From: Hyphomicrobiales bacterium
GTDB taxonomy: Bacteria; Pseudomonadota; Alphaproteobacteria; Rhizobiales; Beijerinckiaceae
Assembly (NCBI GenBank): GCA_003567055.1
Contig: PXAW01000604.1
Coordinates: forward strand, 1 to 7,571
DNA: 7,571 nt
Direction: 5' to 3'
A program made the position numbers and the translations under genes. The first letter of the stretch is position 1. Each line of letters opens with the position of its first letter. Positions 1 to 5,875 of the stretch are shown here, piece after piece. Under the pieces are notes generated by a model. The model worked only from the letters and a program-made list of their open reading frames with translations, did not search any database and was not told the DNA's origin.

Positions 1-615
1 GCCAATTTCGCGGCGATCCGCGAAGCCGAGCTCGAGGAGATCGTCGCCGATGCGGAAATGGCGAGCTTCGCCCAGGCCGTCGGGCGCGCCGCTTTCGGCG
101 ATAACTGTGCCGGCTGCCACGGCGCGGGCGCGGGTGGCGGGCCGGGCTACCCCAACCTGCTCAACGACGACTGGCTCTGGGGCGGCACGCTGCAGGACAT
201 TCACCAGACGGTGGCCTTCGGCATCCGCTCGACCCATGACGAGACGCGCTTCGGCGACATGCCGGCCTTCGTGCGCGACGGCATCCTCAACCGCGAGGAA
301 GCCTGGGCGGCGGCGGATTACACCCGCCAGCTGGCCGGCCTGCCGGTAGCCGAGGGCGCCAATCTGGAGCTCGGCGAAGAGGTCTATACGGCCAATTGCG
401 CCGCCTGCCATGGCGATGGCGGTGAAGGCCTGCGGGCACTCGGTGCCCCCAACCTCGTCAACGGGATCTGGCTCTACGGCTCGGATCGCCAGACCATCTT
501 CGAGGGAATCGCCAATGGGCGCGGCGCGATGATGCCGCATTTCGTGGAGCGCCTCGACGACGTGACCATCAAGTCGCTCACCGTCTACGTCCACGCGCTG
601 GGCGGCGGCGAGTAA
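1..615 (+). CDS. ccoP: cbb3-type cytochrome c oxidase subunit III, CcoP (5'-truncated by window edge)
   Basis: This is the di-haem c-type subunit of the high-affinity cbb3 terminal oxidase. It passes electrons from soluble or membrane cytochromes c to the catalytic subunit CcoN on the periplasmic face. The reading frame is open from base 1, so the gene begins upstream. 204 residues are visible, against about 290-300 in the family; the N-terminal membrane anchor is missing. Two CXXCH haem c sites are present: CAGCH at visible residues 36-40 (bases 106-120) and CAACH at 133-137 (bases 397-411). The likely distal Met ligands are in GDMPAF (Met87) and GAMMPHF (Met177/178). The stretch NDDWLWGG after the first haem is typical of CcoP, as is the NGIWLYG repeat of it after the second. 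The internal ATG at 58 is not the start. CcoP is often the last gene of ccoNOQP, which agrees with the terminator just downstream. Confidence 0.95.
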   Translation, partial: ANFAAIREAELEEIVADAEMASFAQAVGRAAFGDNCAGCHGAGAGGGPGYPNLLNDDWLWGGTLQDIHQTVAFGIRSTHDETRFGDMPAFVRDGILNREEAWAAADYTRQLAGLPVAEGANLELGEEVYTANCAACHGDGGEGLRALGAPNLVNGIWLYGSDRQTIFEGIANGRGAMMPHFVERLDDVTIKSLTVYVHALGGGE

Positions 616-641
616 GCCGGGGCCAGAGCGGTCAAGCACAG

Positions 642-670
642 GCGCCCGGGAGCGATTCCGGGCGCGTTTT
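642..670 (+). terminator. Intrinsic terminator after ccoP
   Basis: An 8-bp GC-perfect stem (642-649 with 658-665) extends inward by a G-U and an A-U pair. It closes on a GCGA tetraloop (652-655, a GNRA loop) and is followed by GTTTT. It lies 27 bases after the ccoP stop and separates the oxidase operon from rplY. Confidence 0.85.
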
Positions 671-723
671 CATATGCCGGGGCATGCGAGACCACCGATG
701 CAGCCGGTGCAACGCTTTAAAGG

Positions 724-752
724 TTGCCCTCGCACGGTTTGCGCCGTATAAG
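724..752 (+). promoter_or_regulatory. Probable housekeeping promoter for rplY
   Basis: A -35 like element TTGCCC (724-729) is separated by exactly 17 bases from a -10 like element TATAAG (747-752, five of six consensus positions). The predicted transcription start is at about 757-759, leaving a leader of about 100 nt before the rplY ATG. It sits just downstream of the ccoP terminator, where an independent promoter is expected. The call rests on consensus matching only. Confidence 0.6.
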
Positions 753-757
753 CCCCA

Positions 758-820
758 CGCGCTCGTCGACACCCTTGGAGGCGTGAGCGCGGAAAGGCCG
801 GGGCCGCAATGCGGCCCTTT
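758..820 (+). promoter_or_regulatory. Structured 5' leader of rplY (two stem-loops)
   Basis: Hairpin 1 pairs CGCGCTC (758-764) with GAGCGCG (785-791), plus two G-U pairs inside, leaving a 16-nt loop. It begins at the predicted transcription start. Hairpin 2 pairs GGGCCGC (801-807) with GCGGCCC (811-817) over an AAT loop and is followed by TTTCGTCTTTC, which resembles an attenuator. The leader could carry feedback control of L25 or stabilise the mRNA. The structure was read by eye, and assigning it to a named family would need a covariance search. Confidence 0.45.
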
Positions 821-856
821 CGTCTTTCATGACAACTTAATCGAAGGACCACGACC

Positions 857-1483
857 ATGAGTGAAATGAAGAAGCTCTCGGCTGTGGCGCGCGATCGGGT
901 CGGCAAGGGGGCCGCCCGAGCCATTCGCCGCCAGGGCATGATTCCCGCCGTCGTCTACGGCACCGGCCAGCCCCCCAAGGCCATTGCGATCCAGTTCAAG
1001 GAAGCCAAGAAGCTGATCTATGACGGCGGCTTCATGACGACGATGTTCGAGATCGACATCCAGGGCGACAAGGAGCGCGTGATCCCGCGCGACTACCAGC
1101 TCGACCCGGTCAAGGACATGCCGATCCACATCGATTTCTTCCGCGTCGCCAAGGGGCAGACGGTCACGGTCGAGGTTCCGGTGCACTTCCTCAACCAGGA
1201 AACCTGCGTCGGCATCAAGCGCGGCGGCACGCTCAACGTCGTGCGCCACACGGTCGAGCTCTTCGTTCCCGCCGATGCGATTCCGGATGCGATCGAAGTC
1301 GACATCCAGGAGCTGGAGATGGGCGACTCGCTCCACATCTCCGCGGTGAACCTGCCGAAGGGCTGCTCGCCGACGATTCAGGATCGCGACTTCACCATCG
1401 CCACCATCGCCACCCCCGCCGGCTTCAAGGAAGAAGCCGAAGAGGGTGAAGCCGAAGGCGGCGAAGAAGAGGGCAAGGAATAA
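857..1483 (+). CDS. rplY: 50S ribosomal protein L25 / general stress protein CTC
   Basis: L25 binds 5S rRNA in the central protuberance of the large ribosomal subunit. This is the long two-domain CTC/TL5 form (208 aa). The N-terminal L25 barrel spans about residues 5-97, with the signatures [20 protein letters not shown] (17-35 region) and [15 protein letters not shown] (79-97). The C-terminal TL5 beta domain spans about 100-186. A very acidic Glu/Gly tail (191-208) closes the protein, as is common in alphaproteobacterial L25. The ATG at 857 is preceded by GAAGGA (843-848) with 8 nt spacing, and the L25 domain begins straight away, so the start is secure. It is followed by pth after 86 bp, an arrangement common in alphaproteobacteria that couples a ribosomal protein with peptidyl-tRNA recycling. 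Confidence 0.96.
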   Translation: MSEMKKLSAVARDRVGKGAARAIRRQGMIPAVVYGTGQPPKAIAIQFKEAKKLIYDGGFMTTMFEIDIQGDKERVIPRDYQLDPVKDMPIHIDFFRVAKGQTVTVEVPVHFLNQETCVGIKRGGTLNVVRHTVELFVPADAIPDAIEVDIQELEMGDSLHISAVNLPKGCSPTIQDRDFTIATIATPAGFKEEAEEGEAEGGEEEGKE

Positions 1484-1515
1484 TCCTCGCGCTTTTGAAG
1501 AAACTGTTCGGCTGG

Positions 1516-1543
1516 GGCGCTCCGGTTTCGCAACCGGAGCGCT
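1516..1543 (+). other. Perfect 11-bp intergenic hairpin between rplY and pth
   Basis: Bases 1517-1527 (GCGCTCCGGTT) pair perfectly with 1532-1542 (AACCGGAGCGC) around a 4-nt loop, and a G-U pair can be added outside. No U-tract follows (the next bases are TTCGCTG), so it is not a classical intrinsic terminator. It could be an RNase processing or stability element that sets the rplY:pth ratio. Its presence also argues that the sequence from 1495 to 1569 is non-coding and that pth starts at 1570. Confidence 0.6.
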
Positions 1544-1569
1544 TCGCTGTCGACGAGGGAGCGGGACCG

Positions 1570-2184
1570 ATGCGTCTCCTGGTCGGCCTCGGCAATCCCG
1601 GGGCGCGCTATGCGGATAACCGGCACAATATCGGCTTCATGGTGATCGACGAGATCGCCCGGGCCGCACGTGCTGCACCGTGGCGGCGCAAGTTCCAGGG
1701 CGAGATCACGGAGGCCACGCTCGACGGCGAGCGCGTGCTGCTGCTCAAGCCGCAGACCTACATGAACGAATCCGGGCGCGCCGTCTCCGAGGCGCAGCGC
1801 TTCTTCAAGATCGCGCTCGAAGACATCGTCGTCTTCCACGACGAGCTCGACCTCGCGCCCGCCAAGCTGCGGGTGAAGAAGGGCGGCGGCAATGCCGGGC
1901 ATAACGGGCTGCGCTCGATTACCGCGCAATGCGGCAATGATTACCGCCGCGTGCGGCTCGGGATCGGCCATCCCGGCGACAAGAAAGCCGTGCATGCCTA
2001 TGTGCTGAGCGATTTCGCCAAGGCGGAACAGCCCTGGGTGGAAGATCTCGCCCGCGCCTGCGCCGATCATGCCGGGCTGCTGGCGCGCGCAGAGGATGCC
2101 GCCTTCCAGAACAAGATCCATCTCGCCATGGCCGATCGCGGCTGGGGCGGCAAGGATGGCGTCAAGGATGGCAACAAGGATTGA
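1570..2184 (+). CDS. pth: Peptidyl-tRNA hydrolase (Pth, bacterial type 1)
   Basis: This cytosolic enzyme cleaves the ester between nascent peptide and tRNA after premature drop-off, so recycling tRNAs. The 204 residues match the usual length. Visible active-site residues are Asn9 (LVGLGNPG), the catalytic His19 (NRHNIGF), Asn66 (TYMNESG), Asp91 (FHDELDL) and Asn112 (GHNGLRS), followed by RLGIGHPG. The start is ATG 1570, because [11 protein letters not shown] is the canonical N terminus and GAGGGA (1555-1560) stands 9 nt before it. A longer in-frame reading from TTG 1495 adds 25 unlikely residues across a perfect hairpin. The C terminus ends in a short Gly-Lys-Asp repeat ([12 protein letters not shown]) encoded by near-repeats of 9-12 bp, a common lineage-specific tail. 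ychF follows 54 bp later. Confidence 0.95.
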   Translation: MRLLVGLGNPGARYADNRHNIGFMVIDEIARAARAAPWRRKFQGEITEATLDGERVLLLKPQTYMNESGRAVSEAQRFFKIALEDIVVFHDELDLAPAKLRVKKGGGNAGHNGLRSITAQCGNDYRRVRLGIGHPGDKKAVHAYVLSDFAKAEQPWVEDLARACADHAGLLARAEDAAFQNKIHLAMADRGWGGKDGVKDGNKD

Positions 2185-2238
2185 GGTGAGACGGCGGGCC
2201 GGGCCCGATCCGTTTCCCGTCAGATGAGGTGAGATAGC

Positions 2239-3336
2239 ATGGGTTTCCGCATGGGCATTGTCGGCCTGCCGAATGTCGGCAAATCGACGCTCTTCAACGC
2301 GCTGACGCAGACGGCTGCCGCACAGGCGGCGAACTACCCGTTCTGCACCATCGAGCCCAATGTCGGCGATGTCGCGGTGCCCGATGAGCGCCTCGACAAG
2401 CTCGCGATGATCGGCAAATCCGCGCAGGTGCTCCCCACCCGCCTGACCTTCGTCGATATTGCCGGCCTCGTGCGCGGCGCCTCGCGCGGTGAAGGGCTCG
2501 GCAACCAGTTCCTCGCCAATATCCGCGAGGTCGATGCCATCGCCCATGTGGTGCGCTGCTTCGAGGATGGCGACGTCACCCATGTCGACGGCAAGATCGA
2601 CCCGATCGCCGATATCGAGACGATCGAGACCGAGCTGATGCTGGCTGATCTCGACAGCCTGGAAAAGCGTGCCACAGCGCTCGAGAAGAGGGTCAAGGGT
2701 GGCGACAAGGAAGGCAAGCTCAGCCTCGATCTGATGAACCGCGCGCTGGTGCTCCTGCGCGAGGGCAAGCCGGCGCGGCTGGTCGAACTGGCGGATGACG
2801 AGGAAAAGGCCTTCCGCATGCTCGGCCTGCTGAGCGCGAAGCCCGTTCTCTACGTGTGCAATGTCGAGGAGGAATCGGCCGATCAGGGCAATGCCTTCTC
2901 GCAGCAGGTAATGGAGCGCGCGCAGGCCGAGGGCGCGCAGGCCGTGGTCGTCTCCGCCAAGATCGAGAGCGAGATCGCGGTGATGCCGGACGACGAGCAG
3001 CGCGATTACCTCGAAGCCGTCGGCCTCTCCGAGCCCGGCCTCAACCGCGTGATCCGCGCCGGCTACAAGCTGCTCGGCCTCGTTACCTATTTCACCGTCG
3101 GCCCCAAGGAAGCCCGCGCCTGGACCATCACCGCCGGCACCCGTGCGCCGCAGGCTGCAGGCGTGATCCATACCGATTTCGAGAAGGGCTTCATCCGCGC
3201 CGAGACCATCGCCTATGACGATTACGTCGCCCTCGACGGCGAGAGCGGCGCGCGTGAGGCGGGCAAGCTGCGGCTGGAAGGCAAGGAATACATCGTCAAG
3301 GACGGCGACGTGCTGCATTTCCGCTTCAATCTGTGA
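2239..3336 (+). CDS. ychF: Redox-regulated, ribosome-binding ATPase YchF (OLA1 family)
   Basis: YchF is an Obg-related P-loop protein that prefers ATP to GTP and associates with ribosomes; in Escherichia coli it is linked to oxidative stress and to translation initiation. Its 365 aa match the family (363 in E. coli). Visible motifs are the Walker A GLPNVGKST (9-17), G3 DIAG (73-76), a coiled-coil arm at about 130-195 and NVEE (208-211). NVEE replaces the guanine-specific NKxD and explains the ATP preference. A C-terminal TGS domain (about 281-364) ends in [12 protein letters not shown]. The start ATG 2239 has AGGTGA (2227-2232) a few bases upstream, and MGFRMGIVGLPNVGKST is the standard N terminus. 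The last 63 codons recur almost exactly, inverted, at 7379-7571. Confidence 0.97.
   Translation: MGFRMGIVGLPNVGKSTLFNALTQTAAAQAANYPFCTIEPNVGDVAVPDERLDKLAMIGKSAQVLPTRLTFVDIAGLVRGASRGEGLGNQFLANIREVDAIAHVVRCFEDGDVTHVDGKIDPIADIETIETELMLADLDSLEKRATALEKRVKGGDKEGKLSLDLMNRALVLLREGKPARLVELADDEEKAFRMLGLLSAKPVLYVCNVEEESADQGNAFSQQVMERAQAEGAQAVVVSAKIESEIAVMPDDEQRDYLEAVGLSEPGLNRVIRAGYKLLGLVTYFTVGPKEARAWTITAGTRAPQAAGVIHTDFEKGFIRAETIAYDDYVALDGESGAREAGKLRLEGKEYIVKDGDVLHFRFNL
3144..3336 (+). repeat. Inverted repeat, left copy (3' end of ychF)
   Basis: This segment recurs as its reverse complement at 7379-7571, where position p corresponds to 10715 minus p. Mismatches fall at 3255, 3268, 3288, 3292, 3309, 3312 and 3333; 3144-3254 is identical. 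The repeat probably continues leftward into ychF, but the partner lies outside the window. The arms enclose 3337-7378. Confidence 0.93.
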
Positions 3337-3344
3337 TCGGATTG

Positions 3345-3366
3345 CGCGCGCCGCGCGGCTTTTCTT
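3345..3366 (+). terminator. Possible weak intrinsic terminator after ychF
   Basis: CGCGC (3345-3349) pairs with GCGCG (3353-3357) over a 3-nt loop and is followed by GCTTTTCTT. The stem is short but all GC, the U-rich run is reasonable, and it stands 8 bases after the ychF stop and before the separately regulated thi operon. Confidence 0.5.
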
Positions 3367-3447
3367 GCGGCGCTGCGGCATAAGGAATTGCCGCCCTGCC
3401 CTTGCGTCCGAGGATGCGAGGGCCTAACTCTGACGAAGCAGACATAA

Positions 3448-3536
3448 TCTCCATGGGGTGCCCTGGTCGGGGGCTGAGAGGCGCGACGCGTCAACCCATC
3501 GAACCTGATCCGGGTCATGCCGGCGGAGGGATGAGA
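3448..3536 (+). promoter_or_regulatory. TPP riboswitch (THI-box) controlling thiM-thiE-thiD
   Basis: This RNA aptamer binds thiamine pyrophosphate and shuts the operon when the cofactor is plentiful. The conserved core is complete: GGGGTGCCC (3455-3463), the pyrimidine-binding CTGAGA (3474-3479), ACCC (3494-3497), GAACCTGATC (3501-3510), GGGTCATGCCGGCGGAGGGA (3512-3531). Likely pairings are P5 CCT (3504-3506) with AGG (3527-3529) and P4 CCGG (3510-3513) with CCGG (3520-3523). P1 would be 3448-3454 with 3531-3536, with one bulged base. The only ribosome binding site of thiM, GGAGGG (3525-3530), lies inside the aptamer. I therefore infer translational control by direct occlusion, with no need for a separate expression platform. 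The transcription start is not evident. Confidence 0.95.
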
Positions 3537-3537
3537 G

Positions 3538-4377
3538 ATGGCCGATACGACCTTCTCGAAGACATATGCAGGCGGTGTCGATACCACCCTTCCCCAGGGT
3601 GACGCTGCGCGTGCCGACGCTGCCGCCCTCGCCCCGGCATGCGCCGCGCTGCTGGCGCGCATCACCGCGCAGCCCACCCGCGTCCACGCCATCACCAATG
3701 CCGCAGCCCAGGTCTTCACCGCGAACCTGCTGCTCGCTGCCGGCGCGATTCCCTCGCTGACCCATGCGCGCGACGAGGTCGAGCCCTTCACGAAGCGCGC
3801 GGATGCGCTCCTGGTCAATCTCGGCACCCTCGATGAAGAGCGCAGGAGCGCCATCCCCCGCGCCATGGCGGCGGCGCGCGAGGCCGGGCGCCCGGTGGTG
3901 CTCGATCCCGTCTTCGTCGATCGCTCCCCGCCCCGCCTCGCCTTCGCGCGCAAACTCCTCGCCGCGCAACCCGCGATCCTGCGCTGCAACGCCGCCGAAT
4001 TCGAGGCGCTGACGGGCGCGCAGGCGGATCCGGATACGCTGCGCAATGAGGCCTCCCGGCGCGGCTGCGTGATCGCGCTGACGGGCGCCGTCGATTTCGT
4101 CACGGATGGGAAGCGGTTCATCGAGATCCATAACGGCCACCCGCTGATGGCGCGCATCACCGCCATGGGCTGCGCCGGCACCGCCCTGATCGCGGCTTTC
4201 GCGAGCCGCGAGGCGGATACGCTCATCGCTGCCGCGTCGGCGCTCCTCGCCCTCGGCATTGCCGGCGAAATCGCAGGCAGCCGCGCGGCGGGGCCGGGCA
4301 GCTTCCAGCCCGCCTTCCTCGATGCGCTCTACGCGCTCGACGGCGCAACCATCGCACAATCAGCGAGAACAGCATGA
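3538..4377 (+). CDS. thiM: Hydroxyethylthiazole kinase ThiM
   Basis: ThiM phosphorylates 4-methyl-5-(2-hydroxyethyl)thiazole, salvaging the thiazole half of thiamine with ATP. The protein has 279 aa against about 262 in E. coli ThiM, and the difference is an N-terminal extension (the first conserved block, VHAITN, is at 49-54). Further blocks are AQVFTANLLLAAGAIPSL (57-74), LLVNLGTL (91-98), VLDPVFVD (121-128), RCNAAEFEAL (149-158), VIALTGAVDFVTDG (178-191) and the phosphate/anion-hole loop MGCAGTA (210-216) with the conserved Cys212. GPGSFQPAFLDALY (252-265) is the family's C-terminal motif. The start ATG 3538 sits 7 nt after GGAGGG, which belongs to the riboswitch. It is the first gene of the operon, and its stop overlaps thiE as ATGA. 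Confidence 0.95.
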   Translation: MADTTFSKTYAGGVDTTLPQGDAARADAAALAPACAALLARITAQPTRVHAITNAAAQVFTANLLLAAGAIPSLTHARDEVEPFTKRADALLVNLGTLDEERRSAIPRAMAAAREAGRPVVLDPVFVDRSPPRLAFARKLLAAQPAILRCNAAEFEALTGAQADPDTLRNEASRRGCVIALTGAVDFVTDGKRFIEIHNGHPLMARITAMGCAGTALIAAFASREADTLIAAASALLALGIAGEIAGSRAAGPGSFQPAFLDALYALDGATIAQSARTA

Positions 4378-5036
4378 ACCCGGTCGATATCAGGCTCTAC
4401 GGCATTCTGGGACCACAGGATACGCGCGAGCGCGACATCGCCGCCTGCGCCCGCGCCGCCGCCGATGGCGGCACCACCATCATCCAGCTGCGCGACAAAC
4501 ACGCCGATGCGCGCCTGCTCGTCGAGCAAGCCCGGGCGCTGAAGGCGGCGCTCGCGGGAACCGGCGTCAGCCTCGTCGTGAACGACCGCGTCGATATCGC
4601 GCTCGCCGCCGGTCTCGACGGCGTGCATCTCGGCCAGAGCGACATGGACCCGGTGGATGCCCGCCTTCTGCTGGGCCCGCAGAAAATCATCGGCATCACC
4701 CTCAAGACCGAGCGCCACGCCCGCGCGCTCGCCGACCAGCCGGTGGATTACGCCTGTATCGGCGGTGTCTTCGCCACGACCAGCAAGGACAATCCGGAGC
4801 CGCCGGTGGGTCTCTCCGGATTCGCGCAGATCGCCGCGATCGCACGCGAAACGCGCCCCGGCATGCCGGTCGGCGCGATTGCCGGGATCAATCTGGCCAA
4901 TCTGCGCAGCGTGATCGGCGCCGGGGCGGACGGGGTTGCCGTGATCTCGGCGCTGTTTGCGCAGGAAGATGTCGCCGGCGCCGCGCATGGGCTGCGCCAG
5001 GCCATCGACGCGGCCCTGGCGGAGCGCGGGGCGTGA
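4374..5036 (+). CDS. thiE: Thiamine-phosphate synthase ThiE
   Basis: ThiE condenses HMP pyrophosphate with thiazole phosphate to give thiamine phosphate, in a TIM-barrel fold. Its 220 aa are normal for the family. Visible motifs are IIQLRDK (36-42), VVNDRVDIALA (68-78), GVHLGQSDM (83-91), IGITLKTE (106-113), IGGVFATTSKDN (129-140), AIAGINLANL (168-177) and GADGVAVISALF (184-195). Two positions differ from the Bacillus/E. coli pattern: the usual IGVS reads IGIT (a Thr in place of the Ser), and TxTK reads TTSK. These look conservative. No clear Shine-Dalgarno stands upstream. The ATG overlaps the thiM stop (ATGA at 4374-4377), so translation is probably coupled to thiM and thereby to the riboswitch. 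Confidence 0.94.
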   Translation: MNPVDIRLYGILGPQDTRERDIAACARAAADGGTTIIQLRDKHADARLLVEQARALKAALAGTGVSLVVNDRVDIALAAGLDGVHLGQSDMDPVDARLLLGPQKIIGITLKTERHARALADQPVDYACIGGVFATTSKDNPEPPVGLSGFAQIAAIARETRPGMPVGAIAGINLANLRSVIGAGADGVAVISALFAQEDVAGAAHGLRQAIDAALAERGA

Positions 5037-5073
5037 ACCGGGCTATCGGGATTCGAAGCATGAGGAGACGAGC

Positions 5074-5871
5074 ATGACCGCCATTGCAGTGACCATCGCA
5101 GGCTCCGATTCCGGCGGTGGTGCGGGTATCCAGGCCGATCTGAAGACCTTCTCCGCTCTGAAGGTCTACGGCGCCAGCGTGATCACGGCGCTGACTGCGC
5201 AGAACACGCAGGGCGTCCAGGGTATCCACGACGTGCCGGCGGATTTCATCGCGGCGCAGATGAACAGCGTGTTCTCCGATCTGAAGGTCGATGCGGTGAA
5301 GATCGGCATGCTCTCGCAGGTCGGCGTGATCGAAACCGTCGCCGCAGGCATCGAGCGCCACGGCATCTCGCGCGTCGTGCTCGACCCGGTCATGGTGGCG
5401 GCCTCGGGTGATCGCCTGCTCAGCGAGGATGCGATCGCGGCCTTGCGCACCGTGCTCCTGCCGCATGCCGCCATCGTCACCCCCAACCTGCCCGAAGCGG
5501 CGGCAATCCTCGGGGAGGAGGTCGCGCAGGATGAGCAAACCATGCTCGATCAGGGCAAGCGCATCCTCGCCATGGGCCCCTCCGCCGTGCTGATCAAGGG
5601 CGGGCACGGTTCGGGCCCCGAGAGCACCGATCTCCTGATCGAATCGACCAACGTGCACCGCTTCCCCGCCCCGCGCATCGCGACGAAGAACACCCACGGC
5701 ACCGGCTGTACCCTCTCCTCCGCCATCGCCGCGAAGCTTGCGCAGGGCACCACGCTGCACCCCGCCGTCGAGGCCGCCAAGGCCTATATCAGCGCTGCCA
5801 TTGCAGCCGGTCGCGACCTCGACATCGGACAGGGGCACGGCCCCGTCCACCACTTCCACAGCTATTGGTGA
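5074..5871 (+). CDS. thiD: Hydroxymethylpyrimidine / phosphomethylpyrimidine kinase ThiD
   Basis: ThiD phosphorylates HMP and then HMP phosphate, giving the pyrophosphate that ThiE uses. Its 265 aa match E. coli ThiD (266). The N terminus [20 protein letters not shown] (5-24) and [16 protein letters not shown] (33-48) bind the pyrimidine. VKIGML (75-80), [12 protein letters not shown] (101-112) and VTPNLPEA (125-132) are family blocks. The anion hole is HGTGCTLS (208-215) with Cys212. The start is ATG 5074, since [13 protein letters not shown] is canonical and GAGGAG (5062-5067) lies 6 nt before it. An upstream in-frame extension to 4957 overlaps thiE and is rejected. The gene follows thiE by 37 bp, and its stop is 4 bp from the next start. 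Confidence 0.96.
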   Translation: MTAIAVTIAGSDSGGGAGIQADLKTFSALKVYGASVITALTAQNTQGVQGIHDVPADFIAAQMNSVFSDLKVDAVKIGMLSQVGVIETVAAGIERHGISRVVLDPVMVAASGDRLLSEDAIAALRTVLLPHAAIVTPNLPEAAAILGEEVAQDEQTMLDQGKRILAMGPSAVLIKGGHGSGPESTDLLIESTNVHRFPAPRIATKNTHGTGCTLSSAIAAKLAQGTTLHPAVEAAKAYISAAIAAGRDLDIGQGHGPVHHFHSYW

Positions 5872-5875
5872 CATC

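Noticed and set aside
783..860. 25-codon upstream frame starting GTG 783 and ending in TGA that overlaps the rplY ATG
   Set aside because: GGAGG (777-781) is only one base from the GTG, too close for efficient initiation, and the frame runs through the leader hairpin. It could be a leader peptide, but nothing else supports it.
1495..1569. Longer pth beginning at TTG 1495
   Set aside because: The extra 25 residues precede the canonical [11 protein letters not shown], cross a perfect hairpin and have no suitable binding site, whereas ATG 1570 has one.
1378..3381. Very long minus-strand open frame (667 codons) across rplY, pth and ychF
   Set aside because: It is antisense to three well-identified genes. 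Long stop-free shadows are common in GC-rich DNA, and its translation is low-complexity and matches no family I know.
3375..3394. Hairpin GCGGCA / TGCCGC upstream of the riboswitch
   Set aside because: It has a 6-bp stem with an 8-nt loop and no U-tract; it is unremarkable for GC-rich DNA and has no clear role.
3443..3448. CATAAT as -10 box of the thi operon promoter
   Set aside because: It would start transcription at about 3455, inside the aptamer core and without the 5' strand of P1, and no -35 element is spaced correctly. The real promoter is probably further upstream; TTGCGT at 3402-3407 is only a weak candidate.
3424..4359. Minus-strand open frames opposite thiM (e.g. 3424-4359 and 3222-4259)
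   Set aside because: These are antisense shadows of thiM, the riboswitch and the ychF end, with no recognisable domains; thiM is certain in the opposite strand.
4957..5073. In-frame extension of thiD upstream into thiE
   Set aside because: It overlaps thiE's C-terminal coding region, and the canonical ThiD N terminus with a good Shine-Dalgarno is at 5074.
5738..5875. In-frame extension of the TRAP protein into thiD
   Set aside because: It would bury the twin-arginine signal peptide inside the protein. ATG 5876 gives a normal leader.
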